Position numbers and translations under genes: made by a program. A stretch of 64,000 bases of DNA. Origin: Candidatus Omnitrophota bacterium. GTDB taxonomy: Bacteria > Hinthialibacterota > Hinthialibacteria > Hinthialibacterales > Hinthialibacteraceae. Shown here in pieces: positions 8,734 through 16,908 of the stretch (position 1 is its first letter; every line of letters starts with the position of its first letter). The notes beneath the pieces were generated by a model. It searched no databases, had not been told where the DNA came from, and was given only the letters and a program-made list of their open reading frames with translations. Location: NCBI GenBank assembly GCA_003598175.1, contig QZKN01000181.1:1-64000 (forward strand), in the 5' to 3' direction.

Positions 8734-8824
8734 GAGGGAAAACATTCAGGGATCGAGACCCTTCCCCAAAAAGGAAACAAGCATTGCCTGCGTCTAGAAT
8801 TGAATGTTTTCCCTCATTTTTTTT
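8734..8824 (+). ncRNA. Candidate small structured RNA ending in a T-run
   Basis: GAGGGAAAACATTCA (8734-8748) pairs perfectly over 15 bp with TGAATGTTTTCCCTC (8801-8815), followed by A and eight T (8817-8824), as in a Rho-independent 3' end. The 52-base interior contains smaller hairpins: GGG/CCC around 8749-8761 and TTCC/GGAA around 8762-8776. An internal loop this large is unusual for a plain terminator, and no gene lies upstream on this strand for it to terminate, so an independent RNA is plausible. I could not match it to a known family. Confidence 0.4.
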
Positions 8825-8984
8825 CTGTGTTTTGTTTATCGTCGATGATCACTTGTCAGCGGGGATCGGATTGAAGGCCGGATTTCAGATTGAATCCCCG
8901 CAATGCAACAAAGAATCCTGCTTTTCCAACCTCGTCGGACAAACTCGAACCACCGTACCAATGAATAAATAAAAAAAAGAATCA

Positions 8985-10427
8985 TCATATATCTCCGTCC
9001 GTATCATCCGCCGGAACGTGTTTGTACAGCGTGGAGCGCAAAAGGGCCAAACCGTTGCGCGCATCCCGCCCTAATTCGTAGACGCTACGCCAACCGGTCG
9101 CCTTGCGCCAGAGATAGGATGGGCGCAAGTGGAATTCGCGGATGGCCTGATTGCGCAGTTCGCGAATGCGTTCGCCGGAAAGCGTGCCGATTTCCATTTG
9201 TGGAAAGGCGATGGAATTGTCGATGGCGTCGGCGTCTTTTGAGGTCCAGCCCTCGCGGATGGCTTTTTCCCGCAGATCGGTGCCCATGCGCGGCGCGGCG
9301 ACGTTGAAGGACGCGTAGTCGGGCTCGATTTCTTTGGCAAACTCGATTGTGGCGCGGGCGGTTTCTTCGGTTTCACCGGGCAGTCCGATGATGAAGTGGG
9401 CCAGCGTGCGAATGTTCAGTTTGCGGCAGAGAGCGAAGGTATCCCGCACTCGCTGCGGTTCGATTTGTTTTTCAATGGAATTTAAAATTCCTTGATCCGC
9501 GGATTCGACGCCGAATTGGATGGTATGGCAACCCGCCTGCGACATCAGCGTGAGCATCTCTTCATCCATGACGTCCACGCGCGAAAGAGTGATCCAATCC
9601 AGTTGCAGGTTTTCGTTGATCAAGCGGTGCAGAAATTCGGTGGAATGGCTGCGATTGACGCCGAAAGTCAAATCCTTGATCCACAATTCGCGAATGCCGA
9701 GACGTTTGACGTGATGTAGTTCCTGCATGGCGTTGTCGAGGTCGCGCAGTTTGTGCGGCCATTTGCCGTTGAAACAGAAATGGCAGGCATAGGGGCAGCC
9801 GAAGTCGGTTAAAAACGAGGCAAAGACGCGATGTTTGGCGTGAGGCAGGCGATATTTCCGCAACGGCAGGAGATCGTAACGTGGAATCGGAAACGAATAA
9901 TAACGATTGCCGGGATCGACGCCCTTCACGAATTGATCGCCCACGCGATACAGCAGGTTGGCCAGCGGAGCATTCGTCCCTTTATAACCTTCCCGTGGAT
10001 GCCATCCGTCCAGGAAATCGACAATGCTGTGCGATGTGAAATCAAGCAAAATGGCGGAAAGCCACGGATACAATCCCATAATTTGCCGCCCTTTGCTGAC
10101 CAACACGTCGCCGGTGCCGATTACCGGCGTGGAGGGAGGTATACGCAGGCTTTCCAAAAAAGCAAAATCCTGTTTCCAGCAAACACCGCCGGTCAAAAAA
10201 ACGATGGCATGCGGATTAAAATCGCTGACATGTCTTGCCGCCTGTTCAAAAGTCAGACCGAACAGATTGGCGTCGATAAAACCGACTTCATGCTTTTGCG
10301 AAAGGATGCCGCTTTGCACGACCAGATCGTAAGGATGCCAATAATACTTTGCCTTGGCCGAATGGCTGCAATAGTAGTCGCGCAAATAAGGCTTGTCGCC
10401 GGGCGGATTGAGGAGTAATACACGCAT
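8985..10427 (-). CDS. Radical SAM protein with N-terminal cobalamin-binding-like domain (BchE-like)
   Basis: 480 residues from MRVLLLNPPGD. The open frame runs 24 codons further, but that part is translated from a palindromic repeat (10440-10500), so it was excluded. Residues ~1-145 form a Rossmann-like B12-binding domain without the classical DxHxxG histidine, as in many BchE-type enzymes. The radical SAM barrel follows with C211-x3-C215-x2-C218 (CPYACHFC), a GVESADQG strand and the IIGLPGETEE motif. The C-terminal ~80 residues are helical. It is likely an AdoMet radical enzyme for a methylation or cyclisation. A second radical SAM protein, an amine-oxidase-like protein and a GT2 enzyme lie upstream on the same strand, suggesting a lipid or glycan modification pathway. 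Confidence 0.85.
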   Translation of the reverse strand: MRVLLLNPPGDKPYLRDYYCSHSAKAKYYWHPYDLVVQSGILSQKHEVGFIDANLFGLTFEQAARHVSDFNPHAIVFLTGGVCWKQDFAFLESLRIPPSTPVIGTGDVLVSKGRQIMGLYPWLSAILLDFTSHSIVDFLDGWHPREGYKGTNAPLANLLYRVGDQFVKGVDPGNRYYSFPIPRYDLLPLRKYRLPHAKHRVFASFLTDFGCPYACHFCFNGKWPHKLRDLDNAMQELHHVKRLGIRELWIKDLTFGVNRSHSTEFLHRLINENLQLDWITLSRVDVMDEEMLTLMSQAGCHTIQFGVESADQGILNSIEKQIEPQRVRDTFALCRKLNIRTLAHFIIGLPGETEETARATIEFAKEIEPDYASFNVAAPRMGTDLREKAIREGWTSKDADAIDNSIAFPQMEIGTLSGERIRELRNQAIREFHLRPSYLWRKATGWRSVYELGRDARNGLALLRSTLYKHVPADDTDGDI

Positions 10428-10439
10428 GGTTTTATCATT

Positions 10440-10500
10440 CGGTAGAGCAGGCGTCTCGCCTGCATCGTTCATGCAAGCGGGGACGCTTGCTTTACCCACG
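10440..10500. repeat. Cloverleaf-like palindromic repeat, family A copy 1
   Basis: Outer arms GGTAGAGCA / TGCTTTACCC enclose two perfect 7-bp hairpins, GCAGGCG-TCT-CGCCTGC and GCAAGCG-GGGA-CGCTTGC. The same design recurs at 20439, 44278 and 48162. It lies immediately upstream of the radical SAM gene and falsely extends its reading frame. Confidence 0.8.
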
Positions 10501-10506
10501 TTGAAG

Positions 10507-10534
10507 GTAGGGGCGGTTCGCGAACCGCCCTTAC
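10507..10534. repeat. Palindrome GTAGGGGCGGTTCG/CGAACCGCCCTTAC
   Basis: A 14-bp inverted repeat with one G:T-type mismatch and no loop, directly beside family A copy 1. It could form a hairpin in either transcript. Confidence 0.6.
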
Positions 10535-10587
10535 GATTAAATTTAATTATTCATTGTGATCATCCGGTCACGTCAGTCTATGTAAAA

Positions 10588-10636
10588 ATGCCGGAGCACG
10601 GGCATCCTGCCCGCAAGTGCAGACCGGAGGTCTGCG
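10588..10636. repeat. Palindromic repeat, family B copy 1
   Basis: CGGGCATCCTGCCCG is followed by the hairpin GCAGAC-CGGAG-GTCTGC (10619-10635). The ATGCCGGAGC-x-CGGGCATCCTGCCCGC core is shared with 53896-53930. Confidence 0.6.
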
Positions 10637-10656
10637 CCACAACATATTCGTTCATC

Positions 10657-12081
10657 TCAACGAATCAAATCATACAACTGTCGCAATCCATAAATTATAT
10701 AATTCTTCAGCATTTTCGGCGAGCGGGTGCGCGCCAGCGTTTTTAGAATATAGCCGGGCCGAAGATAAAAGGCGCGTAACGCTTCCCGTCGCAGAGGCAT
10801 CAATTCTTCCTTGCTGAGATATTTCGTCGCAATTGCAGGTAGATTATACGCTTCTTTCGGCAGTTCTCCATCTTGTAAAAGCCTTTCTTTTACCGCTTCC
10901 GCGTAAAATTCTGTGCCGTAAAAAGGATAACTGTAAAAATATTCGATAAAATCGGGATTGAGCCGCACTGCAAAGCGTTTGGTATTTTCGAACGTTTCCC
11001 GATTTTCCCACGGCAGGCCGATCAAAAAATACACGCTGCTTTTTATGCCTACTCTACGGCAGAGACGCACGGCCGGTTCGATATTCTCAAACTTGACTTG
11101 CTTGCGCATCTTTTCCAACATGCCGGGATCGCCGCTTTCGACGCCGAAGGAAACCAGCCAGCAGCCGGCCGCTTTCATCTCACGGAGCATTTCTTCGTTG
11201 ACGGTGTCGACGCGGCTGTTGCAGGACCACGTGATTCCCAATTTTTCCTGCTGGATGGTTTTGCACAAGTCGAGAACCCATTTTTTATTGGCGGTAAAGA
11301 GATCGGAGCGGAACAAAAAATTACGAATGCCATGATGATCAATGCAATCGCGCAGTTCCACGACGACGTTTTGCGGGGAACGATTACGGCTTTTTGCGCC
11401 TGAGACCGCCGGCGCGAGACAAAAAATGCAGGGAAAAGGACAACCACGGCTGGTTACGATGGTGGTCTGCAATTCGCCGGTGTCGGGACGAACGTAGAGA
11501 GCATTGTCGATGAGATGCCGGGCGGGAAACGGGATAGTATCGATATCTTGAATGTAGCCGCGATTGGTGTTGCGTATGATTTCAGCCCCGTTTCGATAGG
11601 TGATTCCGGAAATTTCACTCCAATTCGTTCCTGCCGCCAATTCTTTTATGGTTTCCTCATATTCCCCGCGCATGACCAGGTCGAGTTGGGGATATTGTTG
11701 TAACGCGGTCTGATCCAGATGAAGGAAATGCGCGCCTTTGCTGATGGTGATGATTGCCGCATCGATTTCTTTGGCCAGAGTCGCCGCTTTCATGTCCTCA
11801 TCCAGCGAGGGCGTGGTAATGGAAAGAATCAATGCGTTTGGTTGAAACTCCAGCAGATCGTTTTTCAAATCTTCCCAGCTCAAATCCTGCGCCGGATAAT
11901 CCTTGATTTGGCACTCCACGCCGACCTGTTCGAGACTAGCGGCCATATAAAGCAAATCCATCGGCGGGCGCAGAGCGACCGTGTGTAATTGATCGATGGG
12001 AGTCTGGCATCGTTCCTCGCGGATGTATTTTCCCGTCGGCGGGACGATGAGATAGGCTTTATTCCAACAGTTTTCCTGCAC
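10657..12081 (-). CDS. Radical SAM protein with cobalamin-binding-like domain
   Basis: About 474 residues from a GTG at 12081, preceded by AAAAGGAA at 9-base spacing. The open frame continues 38 codons upstream, but that part is translated from a palindromic repeat. Residues ~10-150 form the B12-binding-like Rossmann domain. The radical SAM motif CPFPCIFC gives C214, C218 and C221, with SFGVESGDPGML and the FLIGLPWENRETF strand behind it. Its domain order matches the neighbour at 8985-10427, but the sequences are clearly different, so they probably act at two steps of one pathway rather than being a recent duplication. Substrate unknown. Confidence 0.82.
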   Translation of the reverse strand: MQENCWNKAYLIVPPTGKYIREERCQTPIDQLHTVALRPPMDLLYMAASLEQVGVECQIKDYPAQDLSWEDLKNDLLEFQPNALILSITTPSLDEDMKAATLAKEIDAAIITISKGAHFLHLDQTALQQYPQLDLVMRGEYEETIKELAAGTNWSEISGITYRNGAEIIRNTNRGYIQDIDTIPFPARHLIDNALYVRPDTGELQTTIVTSRGCPFPCIFCLAPAVSGAKSRNRSPQNVVVELRDCIDHHGIRNFLFRSDLFTANKKWVLDLCKTIQQEKLGITWSCNSRVDTVNEEMLREMKAAGCWLVSFGVESGDPGMLEKMRKQVKFENIEPAVRLCRRVGIKSSVYFLIGLPWENRETFENTKRFAVRLNPDFIEYFYSYPFYGTEFYAEAVKERLLQDGELPKEAYNLPAIATKYLSKEELMPLRREALRAFYLRPGYILKTLARTRSPKMLKNYIIYGLRQLYDLIR

Positions 12082-12098
12082 GAATGAGTTCCTTTTAA

Positions 12099-12187
12099 TG
12101 CTGTCACGCTGCTGTCTCGGCAGCATTCTGAAATGCGGACGGGACGTCCGCGCTCCTACAAATTGCCGCCGAGATGGCAGCGATACG
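12099..12187. repeat. Palindromic repeat, family C
   Basis: Contains GCTGC-tgtctc-GGCAGC, then the hairpin GCGGAC-GGGAC-GTCCGC (around 12134-12151), then a GCCGCCGAGATGGCAGC arm. Translated in the leftward frame it gives the GARTSRPHF-type peptide that spuriously extends the radical SAM protein. Confidence 0.65.
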
Positions 12188-12191
12188 GTTT

Positions 12192-13595
12192 TCAATCGAC
12201 TATGCGATATTCGTTGAATTGGTCAACGTTTTTATACCAATCGGAAAAGTCGTTTGGCTGTTTGATGATTTCTTCCGCCGCCAAAAGTCCCATTTGCATT
12301 CCCTGGTCGATGTTATTGTGGCGAAAAAGTCCTTGCCGGCCCACGGTGAGACAATTTTTCGTCGTGTTCAGCCAATTTACAATCGCTTTTAACGATTGTT
12401 CATATCCCACCGCATAAAGAGGATAGCCTTCCTCGATGCGGACCGCGAGAGCGTCGACGGGTTCTGTATCGATCAGGCCGGATTCCCGCAAAATACGGAC
12501 GGCGGGGGTGGCTAAATCCTCGATTTGCGCCGTCCATATTTTGTCCCCGGTCTCGCAGGGAAACTCAAGGCAGAGACAGGTTTTTCCCTGATTTTCTCGA
12601 GTATTGGCAAAATTATCGGGAACATAAATCCGTGAGAAAGGGACATGCTTTTCAGGATAATATAACCACGTGTCCTGGATGCCGAAATCGTGATAAAACA
12701 GGAGATAAACCAAAACCAGCGCGCGAAAGTGAAGCCGGCGAGATGCGTCGAGTATTTCGTCCGGCGCGGAAGGAGAAATGAGGTTCGTAAACGTGGGGAG
12801 AGGAATGGTGTTGACGAGATAATCGCAGGGATACTCGCGCTCGCCTCCCATTCCCGATGTCTGAATGTGTTTTATTTGTCCGTGATCAACCTGCACGGCA
12901 TCCACATTTTTGCCGATGGCGATGTGGCCGCCGCGAGAAATAATTTCCTGGGAAAATTTGCGCGCGATTTCACCGATACCGCCGCGCGGGTACAGAAATT
13001 CGGAAACGTACGTTTCCTCGCGGGCGAGAAGACTGTCCTTCAGTGCGTGCCAGATGTTTTCTCCGCGCAGGCGCACGCGAGCGGTTTCTTCGGAAATCTG
13101 TGACGCCTCCACGCCCCAGACTTTTTGGGCGAATGGTTTGAAGATGGTTTGATAGAGCGCATTACCATAATATCGCTGGACATATTCTTCGTATGATGGG
13201 GCAATCGCATCATGTTTTTCGAAAAGAATTTTGACGGCGGATAAAAGAAATGTGGCGGTGGAGCGGATACCCAGCGACTTGAGCGTCTGCAATGGGCTGA
13301 TGGGATAGGGAATATAACATCCGTTGAGATACATGCGGCTGCGGCGTTTTACCCGCGCCATCTTTTCTTCGCAGAACGAATGCACGAAATCGCGGATTTC
13401 CTGAATTTCCGTGTGAAACCGATGGGGACCAAGATCGAGATGATATCCTTTCCAATCGATGCTTTTTGCCAGACCGCCGGGAATTGGTTCGCGCTCGATC
13501 ACAGTTACATCGAGGTCGGCGTCTGCTTGAACCAGTTTCCACGCGGTAGTCAGGCCGGTGATTCCCGCGCCCAATATGACGATTTGTTTAGTCAT
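12192..13595 (-). CDS. FAD-dependent amine-oxidase/protoporphyrinogen-oxidase-like protein
   Basis: 467 residues from MTKQIVILGAGITGL. The dinucleotide-binding GxGxxG is at residues ~7-14, followed by an acidic strand end (TVIEREP) and the GGLAKS motif typical of NAD(P)-binding amine-oxidase-like proteins. PHRFHTE at ~50 resembles UDP-galactopyranose-mutase and protoporphyrinogen-oxidase-like enzymes. The C terminus has the expected FAD-contact segment (GRQGLFRHNNIDQGMQMGL). The start overlaps the stop of the upstream GT2 gene by 8 bases, implying coupling; the 42 extra codons upstream in frame are discarded for that reason. Association with a GT2 and radical SAM genes suggests modification of a sugar or isoprenoid. 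Exact reaction unknown. Confidence 0.82.
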   Translation of the reverse strand: MTKQIVILGAGITGLTTAWKLVQADADLDVTVIEREPIPGGLAKSIDWKGYHLDLGPHRFHTEIQEIRDFVHSFCEEKMARVKRRSRMYLNGCYIPYPISPLQTLKSLGIRSTATFLLSAVKILFEKHDAIAPSYEEYVQRYYGNALYQTIFKPFAQKVWGVEASQISEETARVRLRGENIWHALKDSLLAREETYVSEFLYPRGGIGEIARKFSQEIISRGGHIAIGKNVDAVQVDHGQIKHIQTSGMGGEREYPCDYLVNTIPLPTFTNLISPSAPDEILDASRRLHFRALVLVYLLFYHDFGIQDTWLYYPEKHVPFSRIYVPDNFANTRENQGKTCLCLEFPCETGDKIWTAQIEDLATPAVRILRESGLIDTEPVDALAVRIEEGYPLYAVGYEQSLKAIVNWLNTTKNCLTVGRQGLFRHNNIDQGMQMGLLAAEEIIKQPNDFSDWYKNVDQFNEYRIVD

Positions 13596-14364
13596 GGTAT
13601 TGTTTATTGATCTTGATAACCTGAGGAGTAGCTTTTTTTGTGCTCCAAAACAGACGAATTTTGAGGATCGTCCAAACAGCGATGACGAAATCCCACCACC
13701 CGATTTTTTTCCCTTCCGCAATCGTGCGCGCTTTGAAATGAACGGGCACTTCTTTGATGCTGTAACCCAATTTCAGCACTTTTCCGGTCACTTCCGGGCA
13801 AAATTCAAATCCGTGGCATTCCAGCGGGATGCGGTCGATGACGGAGCGATGGAACGCTTTGTACGCAGTGGCTTCGTCGGTGATGGTTTGGCCGTACAGC
13901 AGCGAGATCATTTTTGCCAGAATCCAATTGGCGACGCGATTGGGCAGCCGCATCGCTTCCACACTGCCGAGAAACCGTGAACCGTAACAGACCTGGGTTT
14001 CGTTCCTGGCGATCGGTTCGACGACGTGGATGATTTCGTCGGGATTGTATTCCAAATCGGCGTCCTGAATGATCACGATGTCGCCGGCGGCGTATCGCAG
14101 CCCAGTGCGAATGGCCGCGCCTTTGCCTAGATTGCAGTTGTGGGTGAGTACGATCGTGTCCGGCTGTTTTTTTTCCGGTTCGAGAATGGACGCGGTCGTG
14201 TCGGTGGAACAATCGTTCACCAGGATGATTTCGTAATGTTTCCACGCGATCGTGCGCACGCGCCGTAACACTTCCGACAACGAATCTTCTTCGTTGTAAA
14301 TCGGAATGATGATGGATAATTTTGGTTGTGCGGCCGGGCGCCCGGCATGCGTCGCTTGGTTCAA
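13588..14364 (-). CDS. GT2-family glycosyltransferase (dolichol-phosphate-mannose-synthase type)
   Basis: About 258 residues from a TTG at 14364 with AGGAAAAAGGAA 8 bases upstream; an ATG at 14403 is possible but lacks a ribosome site. The protein opens with LSIIIPIYNEEDSLSEVLRR, has DCSTDTTASIL and the DxD-type motif IIQDADLEYNPDEI (UDP/GDP-sugar and metal binding), then a GSRFLG strand. There is no long C-terminal TM region, only a hydrophobic patch (WWDFVIAVWTILKIRLFW). Family knowledge: such enzymes transfer sugar to polyprenyl phosphate. It sits upstream of the amine-oxidase-like gene and divergent from the membrane glycosyltransferase at 14693, which could use the lipid-linked sugar. 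Confidence 0.88.
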   Translation of the reverse strand: MNQATHAGRPAAQPKLSIIIPIYNEEDSLSEVLRRVRTIAWKHYEIILVNDCSTDTTASILEPEKKQPDTIVLTHNCNLGKGAAIRTGLRYAAGDIVIIQDADLEYNPDEIIHVVEPIARNETQVCYGSRFLGSVEAMRLPNRVANWILAKMISLLYGQTITDEATAYKAFHRSVIDRIPLECHGFEFCPEVTGKVLKLGYSIKEVPVHFKARTIAEGKKIGWWDFVIAVWTILKIRLFWSTKKATPQVIKINKQYHD

Positions 14365-14692
14365 AAGAAGTTCCTTTTTCCTGCTTTTGTTGTGCGCTAT
14401 CATGAAAAGCAAGAGAGTAGTGTGATTTCTCGCCATGAACAAGGCTTGATTTGGCGATGAGATCCTGAACCGGATGCAAAAATCGGTTGCTATAAGATTA
14501 TGGTTGCATCGATTCCTTTTTACAGCGATGGAATCGTAAAAAAGTGTAAATCTTAAGAGGATTGGGATCAATTCATGATGGTTCGAATTCATTCGTTTTG
14601 TTTCTACCGCTCTCAACGGTTTTCTTTTAATCCATATGCAATACAATTGATTTTCATCATGATCACACGGATGGAATGAACTCGGAAATTGG
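14365..14692. other. Divergent intergenic region
   Basis: 328 bases between the GT2 gene (leftward) and the membrane glycosyltransferase (rightward). Promoters for both should lie here. I see no convincing -35/-10 pair or palindrome. Confidence 0.4.
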
Positions 14693-16663
14693 ATGAAACG
14701 GATTAATGAAAGAATGAATACTCAATGTGATTTTCGCTCCTCTCATGAAATCGAAACAAGATATGCGGCGCACTTGCTTTTTTTTACTGTCGGGTGGTGG
14801 TTCTGTTTTATTTTGTATCCGCTTTGGTATGTTCCCCAACCGGTGGAATCTCGGTCAACCATTTTTTTCGTGGTTGTGATCGTGTGGATCGTTTGCACGT
14901 ATTTGTTCCGTTTTCTGATGCGATGCAGTCAGGTTCTCGATTCCGCGCAGGATCCGTTTCCTGCCGATCGACGGTTCTTTGGGCTTTTATTTTCCGTGGC
15001 ATTTGTTTTGCATCTGCCGTTTTTGAATAAGCCGATTCTGGCCGGTCTGGATACGATCGATCACGCCGCCATACCCGCCGTGGTGGCACACCGTTTTGTA
15101 TACTGGATTTCCAAAACCGTTGGATTTTCAATTCAGCCGGTTCTGATGGTTTTATTTTGGATTGCAATTCTTGGTATTGTGTTGATTCCGTCCTGGCGCG
15201 CGCGATTGGTGGATGGCGGGAACAAACTGTCTTTGTGGTTTGTCCGCCATGTAAAATTGATTTTTGTTTTTCTGATTCTATTATCGTCGTTTTATTGTAT
15301 CGTTCTCATGGAATTCGCTGTTCCCGAGCGGTTCGGCGACTTAAGTCCGATTTCTCGCTATCCGCCGGCGTCGAAAATCATACTGATTCCGCTTTATATG
15401 ATTTTGGGATTGCAGGAATGGATATTGCGTGTTTTGCAGATTCTCATGACCTTCGCGGGCGCTTTTTACCTGTATCATCTCATTTACCTGTTCGCGGCGC
15501 GGACGGCGGCGCGTATCGGCGCGATCATGTTTGTTTTTCTCCCGCCGATCTTTCATTATGGCAATACCAATATGATCGATTGCGGCACGTTGTTTTTCGT
15601 CGCGGCTTCTTTTTATCATTGGGTTCGCTATGTCGAGAAGAAAACCGCTGACGATTTGATCATGGGGATGCTTTTTTGCACGTTTGGCGGTTTATATAAA
15701 CATCCGCTGGTCAGCGTCATTCCGGCATTTACGTTGATGGTCATGATCGATTTTATTTTTCCCAAAGTGGGACAGCGCCGATATTGGCTGCAGCCCGCCC
15801 TTGCCTGCGCCATCCCCACGACGGCGATTCTGCTGTATATGAAATTGTCTGCGTTCAACACTGATGTTCCCAATGAACTCGGTCCGTTGACGATGGAAAG
15901 GCTCCTGGCCAATCTGCAGGCGATACCGCTGGGAGTGACGTGGCCCGTGGCCATTGCCTTCGCGCTGGGATTCGTTTATCTGGCTGCCTGGCGTTATCGT
16001 AGATTGTTTATTTTACTGGTATGTTGGATCGGTGTGCATTATTTGTTGACCTGCATATCGATGGTTTACGAAAACGTCCGCCAAGCGCTGCCTTATTACG
16101 TCGGATTGATGATCGGCGCTGCGATTTTGCTTGCGGATATTGCTCCGAAACGCAACGAGGTTCGCGCGATGTTGATTTATCTCGTCCTTCCCGCCTATCT
16201 CATATGGGCGTGTCTGTTTATGGATCGCGCGCAGGATCACCGCGTGGTGGGGCGTCCGATGGGGGATCGGTCCTACGTGAATTTTAGCAATTGGCGGGAC
16301 GCGTATATTCCCTATGACGCCGCCATGAAGGATTTGCAGACGCGCACCTCCCCCGGCGACGTGATTTATGCGCCGATGACCAACGAACCCAGCCACTTTT
16401 ACCTCGCAAAATATAACCTGATGGACCGTACCTATATCCGTAAAATTTGGCTGCCGCCGCTGGAAGAAACGCTGGAGAACCTGAATGATTTTTGCCGGGA
16501 AAACGAGTGCGATTGGCTGATGGTTGTGCGTGGAAAATGGCTTTACTCCTACGCCGATGTGGAATTGCTCGAACAGTTATTCGTTTCGCCGCCCGAATCC
16601 TTCGAACCGGCGACGGTGTATGCTTGCGGCAACGTTCAGCTTGGCCTTTGGAGAATTCGATGA
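14693..16663 (+). CDS. Polytopic membrane glycosyltransferase-like protein (GT39/ArnT type)
   Basis: 656 residues with about 11-13 TM segments. The first extracytoplasmic loop contains NKPILAGLDTIDHAAIPAVV, placed like the acidic catalytic loop of GT-C transferases that use lipid-phosphate sugars. The hydrophobic part ends at ~525, and a soluble C-terminal domain (~530-656) follows. Family knowledge: such proteins transfer sugars from polyprenyl-phosphate donors on the outer face of the membrane. Divergent pairing with a DPM1-like GT2 gene, the usual maker of such donors, supports this. Donor and acceptor are unknown. Confidence 0.75.
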   Translation: MKRINERMNTQCDFRSSHEIETRYAAHLLFFTVGWWFCFILYPLWYVPQPVESRSTIFFVVVIVWIVCTYLFRFLMRCSQVLDSAQDPFPADRRFFGLLFSVAFVLHLPFLNKPILAGLDTIDHAAIPAVVAHRFVYWISKTVGFSIQPVLMVLFWIAILGIVLIPSWRARLVDGGNKLSLWFVRHVKLIFVFLILLSSFYCIVLMEFAVPERFGDLSPISRYPPASKIILIPLYMILGLQEWILRVLQILMTFAGAFYLYHLIYLFAARTAARIGAIMFVFLPPIFHYGNTNMIDCGTLFFVAASFYHWVRYVEKKTADDLIMGMLFCTFGGLYKHPLVSVIPAFTLMVMIDFIFPKVGQRRYWLQPALACAIPTTAILLYMKLSAFNTDVPNELGPLTMERLLANLQAIPLGVTWPVAIAFALGFVYLAAWRYRRLFILLVCWIGVHYLLTCISMVYENVRQALPYYVGLMIGAAILLADIAPKRNEVRAMLIYLVLPAYLIWACLFMDRAQDHRVVGRPMGDRSYVNFSNWRDAYIPYDAAMKDLQTRTSPGDVIYAPMTNEPSHFYLAKYNLMDRTYIRKIWLPPLEETLENLNDFCRENECDWLMVVRGKWLYSYADVELLEQLFVSPPESFEPATVYACGNVQLGLWRIR

Positions 16664-16908
16664 ATGGTTACGGCTTTGGATGGGAGCGCCGGAAGCCGGA
16701 TTTTTCCCCTGAAACATACAACCATGATTGTCCCGAATGGATTCCTGCCTGTTTCCCCTTTCCGCTTTGATGCATGAACTTGTCGTGACGAAAAGAACGT
16801 GTGTATGCTTGATAAGTGTACGCAGATGACAGACGAGATTTTGCATTTTGAACTATAATTGGATATACGTTCTTAACGCGGGTGGATGGCGAGGAGGTAA
16901 GCGGCAAA

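Larger units (their letters stand above)
8154..8984. other. Long gene-poor A+T-rich region
   Basis: 831 bases between the XRE regulator and the first radical SAM gene with no credible coding frame. Besides the operator-like sites (8171-8250) and the candidate RNA (8734-8824), it has an 8-bp hairpin with a 5-base loop at 8660-8680 (TTCTCATT / AATGAGAA). Two helper pairings flank the larger stem (CACAGAA at 8707-8713 with TTCTGTG at 8823-8829). Confidence 0.5.

Noticed and set aside
8784-8972. 62-codon open frame over the candidate RNA
   Set aside because: It overlaps the right arm of the hairpin and T-run, lacks a ribosome site and shows no protein-like conservation signal.
10425-10499. Longer N terminus for the first radical SAM protein
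   Set aside because: The 24 extra residues come from translation of a palindromic repeat, and the B12-binding strand starts at MRVLLL.
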